Positions 22,464-31,320 of a DNA stretch of 64,000 nt are shown one piece after another. Both the position numbers and the translations under genes were made by a program. Within the stretch, counting starts at the first letter, position 1, and each line of letters opens with the position of its first letter. The DNA is from Parcubacteria group bacterium. Its GTDB lineage: Bacteria > Patescibacteriota > Minisyncoccia > UBA6257. The notes beneath the pieces are model-generated. The model was given only the letters and a program-made list of their open reading frames with translations, made no database searches and was not told where the DNA came from. Location of the stretch: assembly GCA_012798235.1 (NCBI GenBank), contig JAAZNP010000004.1, positions 1-64,000 of the forward strand. The letters are read 5' to 3'.

Positions 22464-23564
22464 ATGATAATTTTGGGAATTGAAACATCGTGTGATGAAA
22501 CTTCAATTGCGATATTAGAGGCCAAAAAAGAAAAGGCCTATTTTTTTATTAAACCAATAGCGAGCGTTGTATCTAGCCAAATCAAAATTCATGCCCCTTA
22601 TGGTGGCGTCGTGCCTATGTTAGCTTCAAGAGAGCATACTAAAAATTTGCCTTTAGTTTTTCGCAAAGTTGTTCAAGATTCTTTTGATGTTAAAAAAATT
22701 AAACAAAAAATAGATTTAATTGCCGTTACGAGCGGCCCTGGTTTAATGCCTGCTTTATTGACCGGAGTTAATTTTGCTAAAACTTTAGCCTGGAGTTGGC
22801 GCAAACCAATTATTGGAGTGAATCATTTAGAGGGTCATTTATTGAGTGTTTTCTTGCCAGAAAAAAATAAAATTTCTTTATTGCCTTTTCAAGAACTTCA
22901 GAAAATTTTTCCAGCAATAGCCCTAATTGTTTCTGGAGGGCACACTCAATTAATTTATGTTAAAAACATTGGTCATTATCAGATAATTGGCGAAACCCTT
23001 GATGACGCTGCTGGCGAATGCTTTGATAAAGGAGCAAGAATTTTAGGCCTGGGATATCCTGGTGGACCAGCGATTGCCAAAGAGGCAGAAAAATACAGAA
23101 TACAGAATACAGAATACAGAATACAAAAACTTCCTCGCCCCATGATTGATTCCAAAAATTACGATTTTTCCTTTTCCGGCTTAAAAACAGCACTGTTATA
23201 TGCTTGGCAAAAAACAAATAAAAAAGAAAGAAAAAGATTAATGTCCCAATTTGCCTTTGAATTAGAAGAATCTATTACTGATGTTTTAGTTCATAAGACT
23301 TTACAAGCAGCTAATGACTTTAAAGTGAAATCTATTATTCTTGGCGGTGGCGTGACTGCTAATCAGAAATTAAGATTAAAGATGCAAGAAACAATCGCAC
23401 AACAAAAAAATCCTTTTAATTTTTATTTTCCTTTGCTACAATATACAACAGATAATGCGATGATGATTTGTTTGGAAGCATTTTTCAATATCAGCAATAA
23501 AAAATTAAACTATAAAAATTTAAACTGGGAAAAAATTAATGCTGATGCCAATTGGCGTTTGTGA
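22464..23564 (+). CDS. tsaD: tRNA N6-adenosine threonylcarbamoyltransferase TsaD
   Basis: A 366 aa ASKHA-fold enzyme that, with TsaB/E, makes t6A37 in ANN-decoding tRNAs. I start at the ATG 22464 (MIILGIETSCDETSIA). The longer frame would translate the hairpin element. Visible motifs are HLEGHL (metal ligands), ALIVSGGHTQL, DDAAGECFDKGARILGLGYPGG and the C-terminal DNAMM. A 7 bp tandem repeat adds a short IQNTEYRIQ insertion near residue 215. The valS ATG follows the TGA by 1 bp. Confidence 0.95.
   Translation: MIILGIETSCDETSIAILEAKKEKAYFFIKPIASVVSSQIKIHAPYGGVVPMLASREHTKNLPLVFRKVVQDSFDVKKIKQKIDLIAVTSGPGLMPALLTGVNFAKTLAWSWRKPIIGVNHLEGHLLSVFLPEKNKISLLPFQELQKIFPAIALIVSGGHTQLIYVKNIGHYQIIGETLDDAAGECFDKGARILGLGYPGGPAIAKEAEKYRIQNTEYRIQKLPRPMIDSKNYDFSFSGLKTALLYAWQKTNKKERKRLMSQFAFELEESITDVLVHKTLQAANDFKVKSIILGGGVTANQKLRLKMQETIAQQKNPFNFYFPLLQYTTDNAMMICLEAFFNISNKKLNYKNLNWEKINADANWRL
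23092..23126. repeat. Heptanucleotide tandem repeat inside tsaD
   Basis: Five units of AATACAG (the last ending AA) in tandem. Three units equal seven codons, so unit-number changes not divisible by three would shift frame. It lies in a surface loop of TsaD. Confidence 0.9.
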
Positions 23565-23565
23565 T

Positions 23566-25752
23566 ATGAGAAAAAATCTATCTAAAACTTACGAACACCA
23601 AAAAACAGAAAAGAAAATTTATCACCTTTGGGAAAAATCTGGTTTTTTTAATCCGGATAAACTTCAAACCAAAGGGCCTCCTTTTACTATTATTATGCCG
23701 CCGCCTAATGCGAATGATCCTTTACATATTGGACATGCTGTTTTTGTGACTTTGGAAGATTTATTAATAAGATATCATCGCATGAAAGGAGATAAAGCTT
23801 TATGGTTACCGGGTACCGATCATGCGGGTTTTGAAACACAGGTAGTGTTTGAAAAAAAATTAGCTCAAGAAGGGAAAAGTCGCTTTTCTTTTACTCGAGA
23901 TGAATTTTATCGTTTGGTTTGGGAATATACTCAGAAAAATAAAAAAATCGTTAAGGAACAATTAAAAAAATTAGGCGCTTCTTGTGACTGGTCGCGAGAA
24001 AAATTTACCTTAGATAAGAAAATTATTAAAGTAGTTTATGAAACTTTTGCCTCTTTATGGAAGGATGGTTTATTATATCGCGGCCAAAGAATTGTTAATT
24101 ATTGCCCTAAACATCAAACCGCTTTTTCAGAATTAGAAGTAAAATATCAAGAAGAAAAAGCGAAATTATATTATGTCCAATATTGTTTTCGGAATAATCC
24201 CCAGAAATCTATTACTGTAGCTACGACGAGGCCGGAGACTATTCCTGGCGATGTGGCTATTGCAGTTAACCCCCAAGATGAAAGATACAAATCTCTTATT
24301 GGCGAATTAGTAATAGAGCCTATTACTAAAAGAGAAATACCAATTATTGCTGATCCGCGAGTAGAAATAGATTTTGGCACCGGCGCCTTAAAAATTACTC
24401 CGGCCCATGATGCTACTGATTTTGAAATTGGGAAAGACCATAATTTAGAAATTCGCCAAACATTAAACTTCGACGGCCGATTTAATAAATTATCCGGACC
24501 CTTAAATGGTTTAAAAGTAAATGAGGCTCGTCTTCAATCTATCGAGATTTTAAAAAATAATAAAGCCCTTATAAAAGAAGAAGATTATACTCATGAAGTT
24601 GGTCATTGTTATAAATGCGGCACTATTATTGAACCGATGATCATGGACCAATGGTTTATTGATGTGAATAAAAAATTTGGTAAACGCAACAAATCTTTAA
24701 AAGAATTAGCTATTGAAGCGATTAAAACTAAAAAGATTAAAATTATTCCTAGTAATTTTGAAAAAGTATTTTATTACTGGATGGAAAATTTAAAGGATTG
24801 GAATATTTCGCGACAAATTTATTGGGGAATTAGGATCCCTGTTTGGTATTGCCAGGAACAGAAAAATGAAATTTGTAAAAGTAAAAAGGGCATTATTGTG
24901 GCAACCAAAAGAACTCCTTTAAAATGTCCTTATTGCGGCAGCACTAAACTTATGCAGGACCCTGATGTTTTAGATACCTGGTTTTCTTCAGGACAGTGGC
25001 CTTTTGCTACTTTAATGGCGAATAAAACGACTGATTTAAAAAATTATTATCCCACAAGCGTGATGGAAACTGGTTGGGATATTCTTTTCTTTTGGGTAGC
25101 GCGGATGATTATGTTAGGTCTTTATCGTTTGCAGCAAGTACCTTTTAAGATTGTGTATTTGCATGGTTTAGTACGTGATAAAGATAGGCAAAAAATGTCT
25201 AAATCAAAAGGCAATGCTATTGATCCCTTGGCAGTCACTGATCTTTATGGGGCTGACGCTTTGAGAATGGCTTTAGTTATTGGTAATAGCCCTGGACAAG
25301 ATATTATTATTTCTGAAGAAAAAATAAGAGGTTATCGCAATTTTAGTAATAAAATTTGGAATGCTAGTCGTTTTGTTTTAATGAGTTTAGAAGGATTTAA
25401 TGGCAAAAAACCAAAATTAACTTCTTCTGATAAAAAACTTTTAGATGATTTTGAAAAAATTAAGGAAAAAATTACTCGCTATTTAGATAATTATCGTTTT
25501 TCTTTAGCCGGAGAGACGCTTTACCATTATTTTTGGCACACTTTTGCTGATAAAATTATTGAAGAAATGAAAATAAGAATCAGGGAAAAGAACAATGAAA
25601 AGGCAGCGCAATATATTTTATTAACGATTTTATCCGATTGTTTAAAAATGCTTCATCCTTTTATGCCCTTTATTACTGAAGCAATTTGGCAACAATTTAA
25701 TAAATATCACTCTAAGAAGGAAAAACTTTTAATGATTAGTTTATGGCCATAG
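23566..25752 (+). CDS. valS: Valyl-tRNA synthetase, short form
   Basis: A 728 aa class Ia synthetase. The start at 23566 (MRKNLSKTYEHQ) is chosen because the longer frame overlaps tsaD. It has HIGH (PLHIGHA, 54-57), the CP1 editing domain with TTRPETIPGDVA, Zn-type CPYC, and KMSKSKGNAIDP. It ends right after the anticodon-binding helices (PFMPFITEAIWQQF...SLWP). The usual 150-200 residue extension with the C-terminal coiled coil is missing. The prsW-like gene overlaps its end by 10 bp. Confidence 0.94.
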   Translation: MRKNLSKTYEHQKTEKKIYHLWEKSGFFNPDKLQTKGPPFTIIMPPPNANDPLHIGHAVFVTLEDLLIRYHRMKGDKALWLPGTDHAGFETQVVFEKKLAQEGKSRFSFTRDEFYRLVWEYTQKNKKIVKEQLKKLGASCDWSREKFTLDKKIIKVVYETFASLWKDGLLYRGQRIVNYCPKHQTAFSELEVKYQEEKAKLYYVQYCFRNNPQKSITVATTRPETIPGDVAIAVNPQDERYKSLIGELVIEPITKREIPIIADPRVEIDFGTGALKITPAHDATDFEIGKDHNLEIRQTLNFDGRFNKLSGPLNGLKVNEARLQSIEILKNNKALIKEEDYTHEVGHCYKCGTIIEPMIMDQWFIDVNKKFGKRNKSLKELAIEAIKTKKIKIIPSNFEKVFYYWMENLKDWNISRQIYWGIRIPVWYCQEQKNEICKSKKGIIVATKRTPLKCPYCGSTKLMQDPDVLDTWFSSGQWPFATLMANKTTDLKNYYPTSVMETGWDILFFWVARMIMLGLYRLQQVPFKIVYLHGLVRDKDRQKMSKSKGNAIDPLAVTDLYGADALRMALVIGNSPGQDIIISEEKIRGYRNFSNKIWNASRFVLMSLEGFNGKKPKLTSSDKKLLDDFEKIKEKITRYLDNYRFSLAGETLYHYFWHTFADKIIEEMKIRIREKNNEKAAQYILLTILSDCLKMLHPFMPFITEAIWQQFNKYHSKKEKLLMISLWP

Positions 25753-26456
25753 TTTTTACTATTAGCAGTATTTTAGGTGTCGTGCCTATTGCTTTATGGT
25801 TGATGTTTTTCTTATGGCAAGATATTAAAAAGCCCGAACCATTAAAATGGCTTTTGATTTTATTTGGTGTCGGTATTTTAATTACTCCGCTTGTTTGGTA
25901 TGGCGAAGGATTATTAATGAAAGTTTTAAAAATTGATTTGAATACCAACCTTTCATTATCAAGCGTTATTACTGTGTATAGTGGCATTGCTATTATTGAA
26001 GAATTAACTAAATTTTTTAGCGCCTCCTTGGTTTTAAAGAAAAACAAGTATTTCGATGAAGCGATTGATGTAATGATTTATTTAATTATCCTAGCTTTGG
26101 GTTTTGGTTTGGTAGAAAATATTTTAGCTGCCAGTCAAGAAATCAATGAAGGCAATTTACTATTATCAGTACTACAAACAATGAGTTTAAGATTCGTAGG
26201 AGCTAATTTGCTACACGCCCTTTCCAGCGGAATAATTGGTTATTTCTGGGCCCTAAAATTAATGCTCAAAAAAAATTATTTTCTCTACGAAGGATTAATT
26301 TTAGGCATTCTCTTGCACGCTGTCTTTAATATTGCTATTATTAAATTTGGCGGCCCAGCCGTATTTTTCGTTAGTTTGGGATTATTTTTAACAGCAATTT
26401 TTCTTCTTTGGGCATTCGATTCCTTAAAGACAATTAAAAAACCAATAAAATATTAA
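25743..26456 (+). CDS. PrsW-family intramembrane glutamic protease
   Basis: A 237 aa membrane protein with about seven helices. It shows the four PrsW motifs: EELTK (Glu86, Glu87, Lys90), the FxxxEN-like LGFGLVEN, HALSSGIIGY and HAVFN. PrsW cleaves anti-sigma factors in Bacillus and belongs to the CPBP/PrsW superfamily. The substrate here is unknown and no anti-sigma gene is nearby. It overlaps valS by 10 bp and is 5 bp from hsp20, so all three are likely co-transcribed. Confidence 0.85.
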   Translation: MAIVFTISSILGVVPIALWLMFFLWQDIKKPEPLKWLLILFGVGILITPLVWYGEGLLMKVLKIDLNTNLSLSSVITVYSGIAIIEELTKFFSASLVLKKNKYFDEAIDVMIYLIILALGFGLVENILAASQEINEGNLLLSVLQTMSLRFVGANLLHALSSGIIGYFWALKLMLKKNYFLYEGLILGILLHAVFNIAIIKFGGPAVFFVSLGLFLTAIFLLWAFDSLKTIKKPIKY

Positions 26457-26461
26457 ATTAT

Positions 26462-26854
26462 ATGGCAGAAAAAAAGAAATCTTTAAAAATTAATAATAAT
26501 GCTTCTTGGCCCTCCTCAGTTGAAGAAGGGGAATTAGCTATTGATTTATACGAAACTAAAGATAGTTTAGTGCTCCAAGCAGTTATTGGCGGAATGAAAG
26601 CTGATGACTTAGATATTTCTATCACTAATGATATGATTACTATTCGGGGCGAAAGGCAAAGAGAAGAAAGTGGTCAGATTGATAAATTTTATTACGACGA
26701 ATGTTTTTGGGGAGCTTTTTCTCGCTCTTTAGTTTTACCGCAAGAAGTAGATGCTGATAAAGCCAAAGCCACCATTAAAAACGGCCTCCTCACAATAGTT
26801 TTGCCTAAATTAGAAAAGACCAAAAAGAAAACTCTGCAAATTGAAGAAAAATAA
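26462..26854 (+). CDS. Hsp20/alpha-crystallin small heat shock protein
   Basis: A 130 aa holdase chaperone. The alpha-crystallin domain spans about residues 22-115, with LDISITNDMITIRGERQRE and the conserved A-x-x-x-NGLL motif (KATIKNGLLTIVLPK). The usual I-x-I motif at the C-terminus is only loosely present (LQIEEK). Last protein gene before tRNA-Leu. Confidence 0.92.
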   Translation: MAEKKKSLKINNNASWPSSVEEGELAIDLYETKDSLVLQAVIGGMKADDLDISITNDMITIRGERQREESGQIDKFYYDECFWGAFSRSLVLPQEVDADKAKATIKNGLLTIVLPKLEKTKKKTLQIEEK

Positions 26855-26861
26855 GAGAGGG

Positions 26862-26943
26862 GCCGATGTGGTGAAATTGGTAAACACGCGAGGTTTAGGA
26901 CCTCGTGCCGCAAGGCTTGAAGGTTCGAGTCCTTCCATCGGCA
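26862..26943 (+). tRNA. tRNA-Leu(TAG)
   Basis: A class II tRNA with long variable arm. The acceptor is GCCGATG/CATCGGC, the anticodon stem CGAGG/CCTCG with loop TTTAGGA (anticodon TAG), and the variable stem TGCCG...AAGGCTTG. Discriminator A, no CCA. Confidence 0.95.
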
Positions 26944-26973
26944 CGTTAACTTTGACAGTATAGATTATAATAA

Positions 26974-27003
26974 AAAACTCTCTCTTAAATAAGAGAGAGT
27001 TTT
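26974..27003. terminator. Bidirectional terminator between tRNA-Leu and the pilin genes
   Basis: AAAACTCTCTCTTA (26974-26987) pairs perfectly with TAAGAGAGAGTTTT (26990-27003). Confidence 0.85.
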
Positions 27004-27021
27004 AAGTTAGAGAAAGTATTT

Positions 27022-27375
27022 TTAGAAGAATTTGCATTGCGCCCCCTTACCAAATAAGACACAGATCAAGTACACCAATCCTCGAGCTAATAAAGCAATG
27101 CCAACGCCAATTAAAGCATAAATGAGCATATTTAATGCACTCTTTACTTTTTCTTCATTGCCAGCAGAAGTTACATAAGTAAAACCAGCAGCAATCAGCA
27201 TAATTACAGCAATTAAAAGCACGATACCAAAAAACCAATTGGTAATAGTTTTAATAACACCATTTGTTCCCCAAGGATCGATTTCAATCCAAGGCGCTTC
27301 CGGCGGTTGGGCTAAGGCTAATAGTGCTCCAGAAAGAAGCGTAATTAATGAAATAGTTAAAATTAGTTTTTTCAT
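27022..27375 (-). CDS. VirB2/TrbC-like pilin 1
   Basis: A 117 aa protein with a signal peptide (1-22, cleavage near ALA-QPP) and two hydrophobic helices (about 45-70 and 82-105). They are joined by the short loop SAGNEEKVKSA, and the core motif is IAAGFTYVTSAGNEEKV. This is the CPR pilin-like family related to VirB2/TrbC, the major pilins of type IV secretion systems. It has its own promoter (27422-27451). First-described role is inferred. No VirB4/TraD-type motor is in the window. Confidence 0.75.
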   Translation of the reverse strand: MKKLILTISLITLLSGALLALAQPPEAPWIEIDPWGTNGVIKTITNWFFGIVLLIAVIMLIAAGFTYVTSAGNEEKVKSALNMLIYALIGVGIALLARGLVYLICVLFGKGAQCKFF

Positions 27376-27421
27376 AATGATAATTTTATTTTAAGCTATC
27401 GACCTTATTGACTCTTTATTA

Positions 27422-27451
27422 ATTATATAGATTTAATCAGTAAAAAGTCAA
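27422..27451 (-). promoter_or_regulatory. Promoter of pilin 1
   Basis: On the minus strand TTGACT (27446-27451), 18 bp, TATAAT (27422-27427). The leader is about 40 nt. Confidence 0.65.
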
Positions 27452-27466
27452 ATTATTTTAGTTATT

Positions 27467-28027
27467 TTAAACAAAATTAAAATATTTAGTTCCGCCACCT
27501 CCACCAGCGCCGCAGCATAATTCTCTACAAGTTATAGATAAAGAATCGCACCAATCTTCTAAAGACGGAGAACCGCTAGTGCAATCGCAAATTTTACTCA
27601 AATTAGGTATATTTTCTTGTGCTTGCTCGACAATGACATCGACGATATTTTGATTTGCTTCATTATAATTATAAGAAGAGGTGCTGGTAGTTTTTCCTTG
27701 AAGAAAATTTTGAACAAACGTCGGGATACCTCGAGCTAATAAAGCGATAGCCACACCAATTAAAGCAAAAATAATAGTTTTGGAAGCAATTCTAATTTTA
27801 TCTTCATTTCCACCGGCAGTAATATAAGTAAAACCAGCATAAATAAGCATAATGACAGCTATAGTCAAAGCAATGCCAAAAAACCAATTTAAGGCATTTT
27901 CTAAAATAGTCCAAATACTAATATTACTCGTATCGGGAATTTTAGGCATAGTTGCTGGAGGCGCTGCCCAAGTCACAGGAAAAGAAATAAAGAGAAAAAT
28001 AAAGATCAAGAAAATAATTTGTTTCAT
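27467..28027 (-). CDS. VirB2/TrbC-like pilin 2 with Cys-rich tail
   Basis: A 186 aa protein with a signal peptide (1-21) and the same two-helix core as pilin 1: IYAGFTYITAGGNEDKI, then TIIFALIGVAIALLARGI. A unique polar tail follows (about 115-186) with six cysteines (CDC...C...C...CC) and a Gly run. The tail should be extracytoplasmic and may form disulfides. It lies 18 bp after pilin 3. Confidence 0.72.
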   Translation of the reverse strand: MKQIIFLIFIFLFISFPVTWAAPPATMPKIPDTSNISIWTILENALNWFFGIALTIAVIMLIYAGFTYITAGGNEDKIRIASKTIIFALIGVAIALLARGIPTFVQNFLQGKTTSTSSYNYNEANQNIVDVIVEQAQENIPNLSKICDCTSGSPSLEDWCDSLSITCRELCCGAGGGGGTKYFNFV

Positions 28028-28045
28028 AATATTAACATTAATAAT

Positions 28046-28525
28046 TTATGGGGAAATACATTGACCTCCGCAGCAAACTAAACCATTATCACATGGGCCA
28101 AGAATTTGGTCAGAGCACTCCGATTCACTACAACAATTGCCACCGCTATTAGCGCATGTCTCAGAATTACTGGTATTCTTATTAATTCCTAAAAATTCTT
28201 TGATTAAAGCCGGGACTGCTCGGGCAATTAAAACAATGGCAAAACCAATAATTGCCCAAATCAATACCTTTTGCGCGGTTTTCACTTTTTCTTCATTGCC
28301 GCCAGCAGTAATATACAAAAATCCAGCATAAACAATAATAATAGGAGTGACAACAATAGCGACTCCAATTAAGAAATTAGTAATTTTTTCAATTAAGGTA
28401 TAAATATCAGACGTTTCGCCTAAAGGATTAGGGATGGTTATTTCAGTGGTTTTATCTTCAGCAAAAGTTATTGCAGTTAAACTAATGAGAAATATTAAAA
28501 CCAAGATAAATATTTTTTGTTTCAT
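28046..28525 (-). CDS. VirB2/TrbC-like pilin 3 with Cys-rich tail
   Basis: A 159 aa protein with signal peptide (1-22), the shared core VYAGFLYITAGGNEEKVKTAQ and IIGFAIVLIARAVP, and a compact tail with nine cysteines (CANSGGNCCSESEC, then CDNGLVCCGGQC). The pattern resembles small disulfide knots. It probably forms a filament or membrane assembly with its three paralogues. Confidence 0.72.
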   Translation of the reverse strand: MKQKIFILVLIFLISLTAITFAEDKTTEITIPNPLGETSDIYTLIEKITNFLIGVAIVVTPIIIVYAGFLYITAGGNEEKVKTAQKVLIWAIIGFAIVLIARAVPALIKEFLGINKNTSNSETCANSGGNCCSESECSDQILGPCDNGLVCCGGQCISP

Positions 28526-28575
28526 AGATTTTTATTTTATTATTAGGCTCAATATTAAAAATTTATTATACTAAG

Positions 28576-29448
28576 TTATTTACATGCATTTGGGTCGCTA
28601 GGATCGCATTCATTGGGGCAAGGTGGACATAAATGGTTATTACCCGTGGCACAGTAAGTTTCGAATTGTTTGGTGTTACAGTTTTTAACCGTTCTACACA
28701 CAGTATAATTTTCACAATAAACCATGAGTTGTCCGCCTTCACACGGTCCGCCCTGGTTTGGGGGTTCTGGATTTTTAGGTTCTGCTATAATCTTTGAAGG
28801 ATCTGCTGGAACACAGCAAATAGTACCCTCGGGGCAATGTGTAATATTGGGATCAGTTAGAACCACTGTGGCAGCATCACAATTAGGATTCCAATTTAAC
28901 CAACCTTCCATTTTTTCTACACAAGCATAACCCGTCATATCACCGCACCAATTTTCTGAAGAACCACCATTGTAGTTACCTCCACCATTATAGTTACCAC
29001 CACCATTATAGTTACCACCATCAATATTGTTACCACCATTACTATAACTTATCTTTTTTTCTTCACATTTTAATTGCCACCAAGTGCCAGTATAATCAGA
29101 ACCACCAATCTGAGCCACTAGCCAAAAAACAGTATTTACAATTAACCACGAGCAAAGAATAATCGCTAAGCCAATTAAGGCACTAGCCAAACCTTTTTGA
29201 CCAGCTTGAATATTAGCTTCATTGCCGCCAGAAAAAATCCAACGAAAGCCACCAACAATAGCAAAGATCACGACAATCGTAAAAGCCAGAGTTAAGGCAT
29301 AATGCAAAACATTTTCAAATAAAACTAATAAATCACAGGTAGTACAGGGATCTTCATCAGGGCCACCACAAGATACTAATCCTTTCGCCCCAGTTGTGAA
29401 CGGAAGCAAGAAAATGAACAAGAAAAAAATTACAATTAATTTTTTCAT
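28576..29448 (-). CDS. VirB2/TrbC-like pilin 4 with long repeat-containing tail
   Basis: About 290 aa. The start is set at 29448 because its ATG overlaps the TGA of the upstream gene as ATGA. A signal peptide and two-helix core (FRWIFSGGNEANIQAGQKGLASALIGLAIIL) are followed by a long extracytoplasmic tail. The tail has a repeated NYNGGG linker (about 147-170) and roughly 18 cysteines, with motifs similar to the surface protein at 41188 (for example GYACVEK). It may be the functional tip or adhesive subunit of the array. Confidence 0.72.
   Translation of the reverse strand: MKKLIVIFFLFIFLLPFTTGAKGLVSCGGPDEDPCTTCDLLVLFENVLHYALTLAFTIVVIFAIVGGFRWIFSGGNEANIQAGQKGLASALIGLAIILCSWLIVNTVFWLVAQIGGSDYTGTWWQLKCEEKKISYSNGGNNIDGGNYNGGGNYNGGGNYNGGSSENWCGDMTGYACVEKMEGWLNWNPNCDAATVVLTDPNITHCPEGTICCVPADPSKIIAEPKNPEPPNQGGPCEGGQLMVYCENYTVCRTVKNCNTKQFETYCATGNNHLCPPCPNECDPSDPNACK
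28979..29037. repeat. 18 bp tandem repeat in pilin 4
   Basis: About three copies of an 18 bp unit (on the plus strand, CCACCATTATAGTTACCA-like) encode NYNGGG on the minus strand. It acts as a flexible linker between membrane core and Cys-rich tail. Confidence 0.8.
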
Positions 29449-30752
29449 TGATTTTTTGTTTGTTGATACCAATTTAATTCAATACTTTTGGCTGCATTAA
29501 TAGCAGCTTCTTTGGCTTTTATATTACCAAGAATTACATCATTCACCATTTTACTAAAAATATTATCAATTTGATGATTATCAAATTGATACCAACTGCG
29601 GCTGGTTAAAATTTGACTAGCAAAAATACCAACTTGGGGATCGTTCATGGCTTGAGTGACTAGATCTAATCTAGCAGGAGGATTTTTGGTTTGAGCAAAA
29701 TAATATTGAGCAATCCCTTTACTGGCTAAAAATTTAAGAAATTGCCAAGCTTGCTGTTGATGAGAAGAACGATTAAAGATAACGGCATTCATTGTTTTAC
29801 CAAAATTTACTTGAGGAATTTCTCCGGAAATAAAAGGGAAAACAGTGACACCATATCTTAAATCAGGAGCGTAAGATTTAATTATTTGCCTTGCTTGACT
29901 ATAACCAATCATCATTACTGTTTTTCCTTGAGAAAAAGCAATAATAGAGTTAGGAAAACTATTGCCCCAGGTGTAATAAGGAGATTTTATTTGAGCAAAT
30001 TGGGAGTATTCATTTAAGGCTTCTTCGCCATAGAGTACAGAAGTAGTAGGTATTGGCTCATCAAAAAGCACTTCCTTCTCATTTTTATTAACCATTTTAC
30101 ATCCCAATTGCATCATAATTTCTGATAAAATATCATTACCCCACGTGATGTTATCGTAGGTTCCTAAAGCAATAGCCGCTCGCGTTATTTGGCCCGTGGC
30201 ATTAGTTTTTCTGAGTTTGGGAACTAATTTTAAAATTTCATACCAATTATCAGGTGGCAAAGGAATTTTATAATAATCAAAAATATCCTTATTGTAATAT
30301 AAAGCTAAAGTGTCAATGGATAAAGGAATACCTAAGAGGGAATTATTATCAATTAATTCATTTTGAACAATTTGAGGATAAGTTTCTTGGATTGAACGCA
30401 GATTATAATCTTTATCTTTAGTTAAATCTAAAGCTGCTATTTTATCCTGGTAACGCGGTAACCAAGAACCAGGAATAATAAAGATATCCGGACCTTGGTT
30501 TTTAGCAAAAGCTGCTAATAATTCATTTTCATAACTGCCGGCTTCTTTTTGCGTGTATTTAATTTGGATGTTTTTATATTGTTGTCGATAAGAATTGATA
30601 ATGCTATCGAAAACTTGGGGGCTATCATTAACGCCCCAAATTTCTAAAGTAATTACTTGGCGCGATGGCCTTTTAAGAATAGTGCTTAAAATGAAGAAAA
30701 GAATAATGAAGCCTAAAACCGAAAAGAGAATTATTTTTTGACGTGAAGACAT
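29445..30752 (-). CDS. Extracellular solute-binding protein, family 1, membrane-anchored
   Basis: A 435 aa protein. One N-terminal membrane helix (about 6-26) is followed by a periplasmic-binding fold resembling carbohydrate-binding proteins: ITLEIWGVND, GPDIFIIPGSWLP, LGIPLSIDTLALYYNKD. There is no lipobox cysteine, so it is held by the helix. No ABC sugar permease or ATPase is adjacent. Its stop overlaps the pilin 4 start (ATGA), so it may serve the pilin assembly or scavenge substrates for a distant transporter. Confidence 0.82.
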   Translation of the reverse strand: MSSRQKIILFSVLGFIILFFILSTILKRPSRQVITLEIWGVNDSPQVFDSIINSYRQQYKNIQIKYTQKEAGSYENELLAAFAKNQGPDIFIIPGSWLPRYQDKIAALDLTKDKDYNLRSIQETYPQIVQNELIDNNSLLGIPLSIDTLALYYNKDIFDYYKIPLPPDNWYEILKLVPKLRKTNATGQITRAAIALGTYDNITWGNDILSEIMMQLGCKMVNKNEKEVLFDEPIPTTSVLYGEEALNEYSQFAQIKSPYYTWGNSFPNSIIAFSQGKTVMMIGYSQARQIIKSYAPDLRYGVTVFPFISGEIPQVNFGKTMNAVIFNRSSHQQQAWQFLKFLASKGIAQYYFAQTKNPPARLDLVTQAMNDPQVGIFASQILTSRSWYQFDNHQIDNIFSKMVNDVILGNIKAKEAAINAAKSIELNWYQQTKNQ

Positions 30753-30756
30753 ATTT

Positions 30757-31296
30757 TTAATTTTTTATTAGTTTCATTAAAAAGCCATAATGAGTAATTC
30801 CTAAAGCTAGCTCTCGTTCTACTGTAAAACCATATTTTTCTAACAACTCCAAAGCATCTTGTTTATTAAGTGGGAAAAGAAAATTTCTATTAGGTAATTT
30901 TTCTGGCTCCCATTCAATCAAAACCAATAACCCTTCTGGTTTTAAAATTCTTTTTGCTTCAGCAATAATTATTTCTTTTTTGTCAATTTCAAAAAGGATA
31001 TTAGCAATAAAAACTAAATCACAAGAATTATCAGGCAAACCGCTACCTTCCTCTTGCTCTAAATTAGCCCATTTAGTTTCAATAATATTATTTAAACCCT
31101 CAAGTTTAGCTCGAAAAGATAATGCTTCTAACGAAGGTTTCCAGATATCTAAAGCAATAATTTTCCCTGAAGGTTTTAATCTTTTTGCCATTTCCAAAGA
31201 AAAATATCCATTGCCGCAACCAAAATCAGCAATAACCATGCCTTCTTTGAGAGGTAATAAATTCGTAATATCTGGAGGATTAAGAAAGGGCGCCAT
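30757..31296 (-). CDS. Class I SAM-dependent methyltransferase
   Basis: A 179 aa Rossmann-fold methyltransferase. Motif I is VIADFGCGNGYFSLEMA (about 20-36), the acidic end of beta-2 is IIALDIW, and a post-motif is LVFIANILFEI. The fold resembles UbiE/Methyltransf_11-type and archaeal 2-methyltransferases. The substrate cannot be inferred. It lies 4 bp upstream of the solute-binding gene. Confidence 0.85.
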   Translation of the reverse strand: MAPFLNPPDITNLLPLKEGMVIADFGCGNGYFSLEMAKRLKPSGKIIALDIWKPSLEALSFRAKLEGLNNIIETKWANLEQEEGSGLPDNSCDLVFIANILFEIDKKEIIIAEAKRILKPEGLLVLIEWEPEKLPNRNFLFPLNKQDALELLEKYGFTVERELALGITHYGFLMKLIKN

Positions 31297-31320
31297 AATT
31301 AAATATATTATAGCAATTTA

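Noticed and set aside
28979..29037. Possible CRISPR-like direct repeats
   Set aside because: Units are 18 bp with no spacers and encode an in-frame NYNGGG linker.
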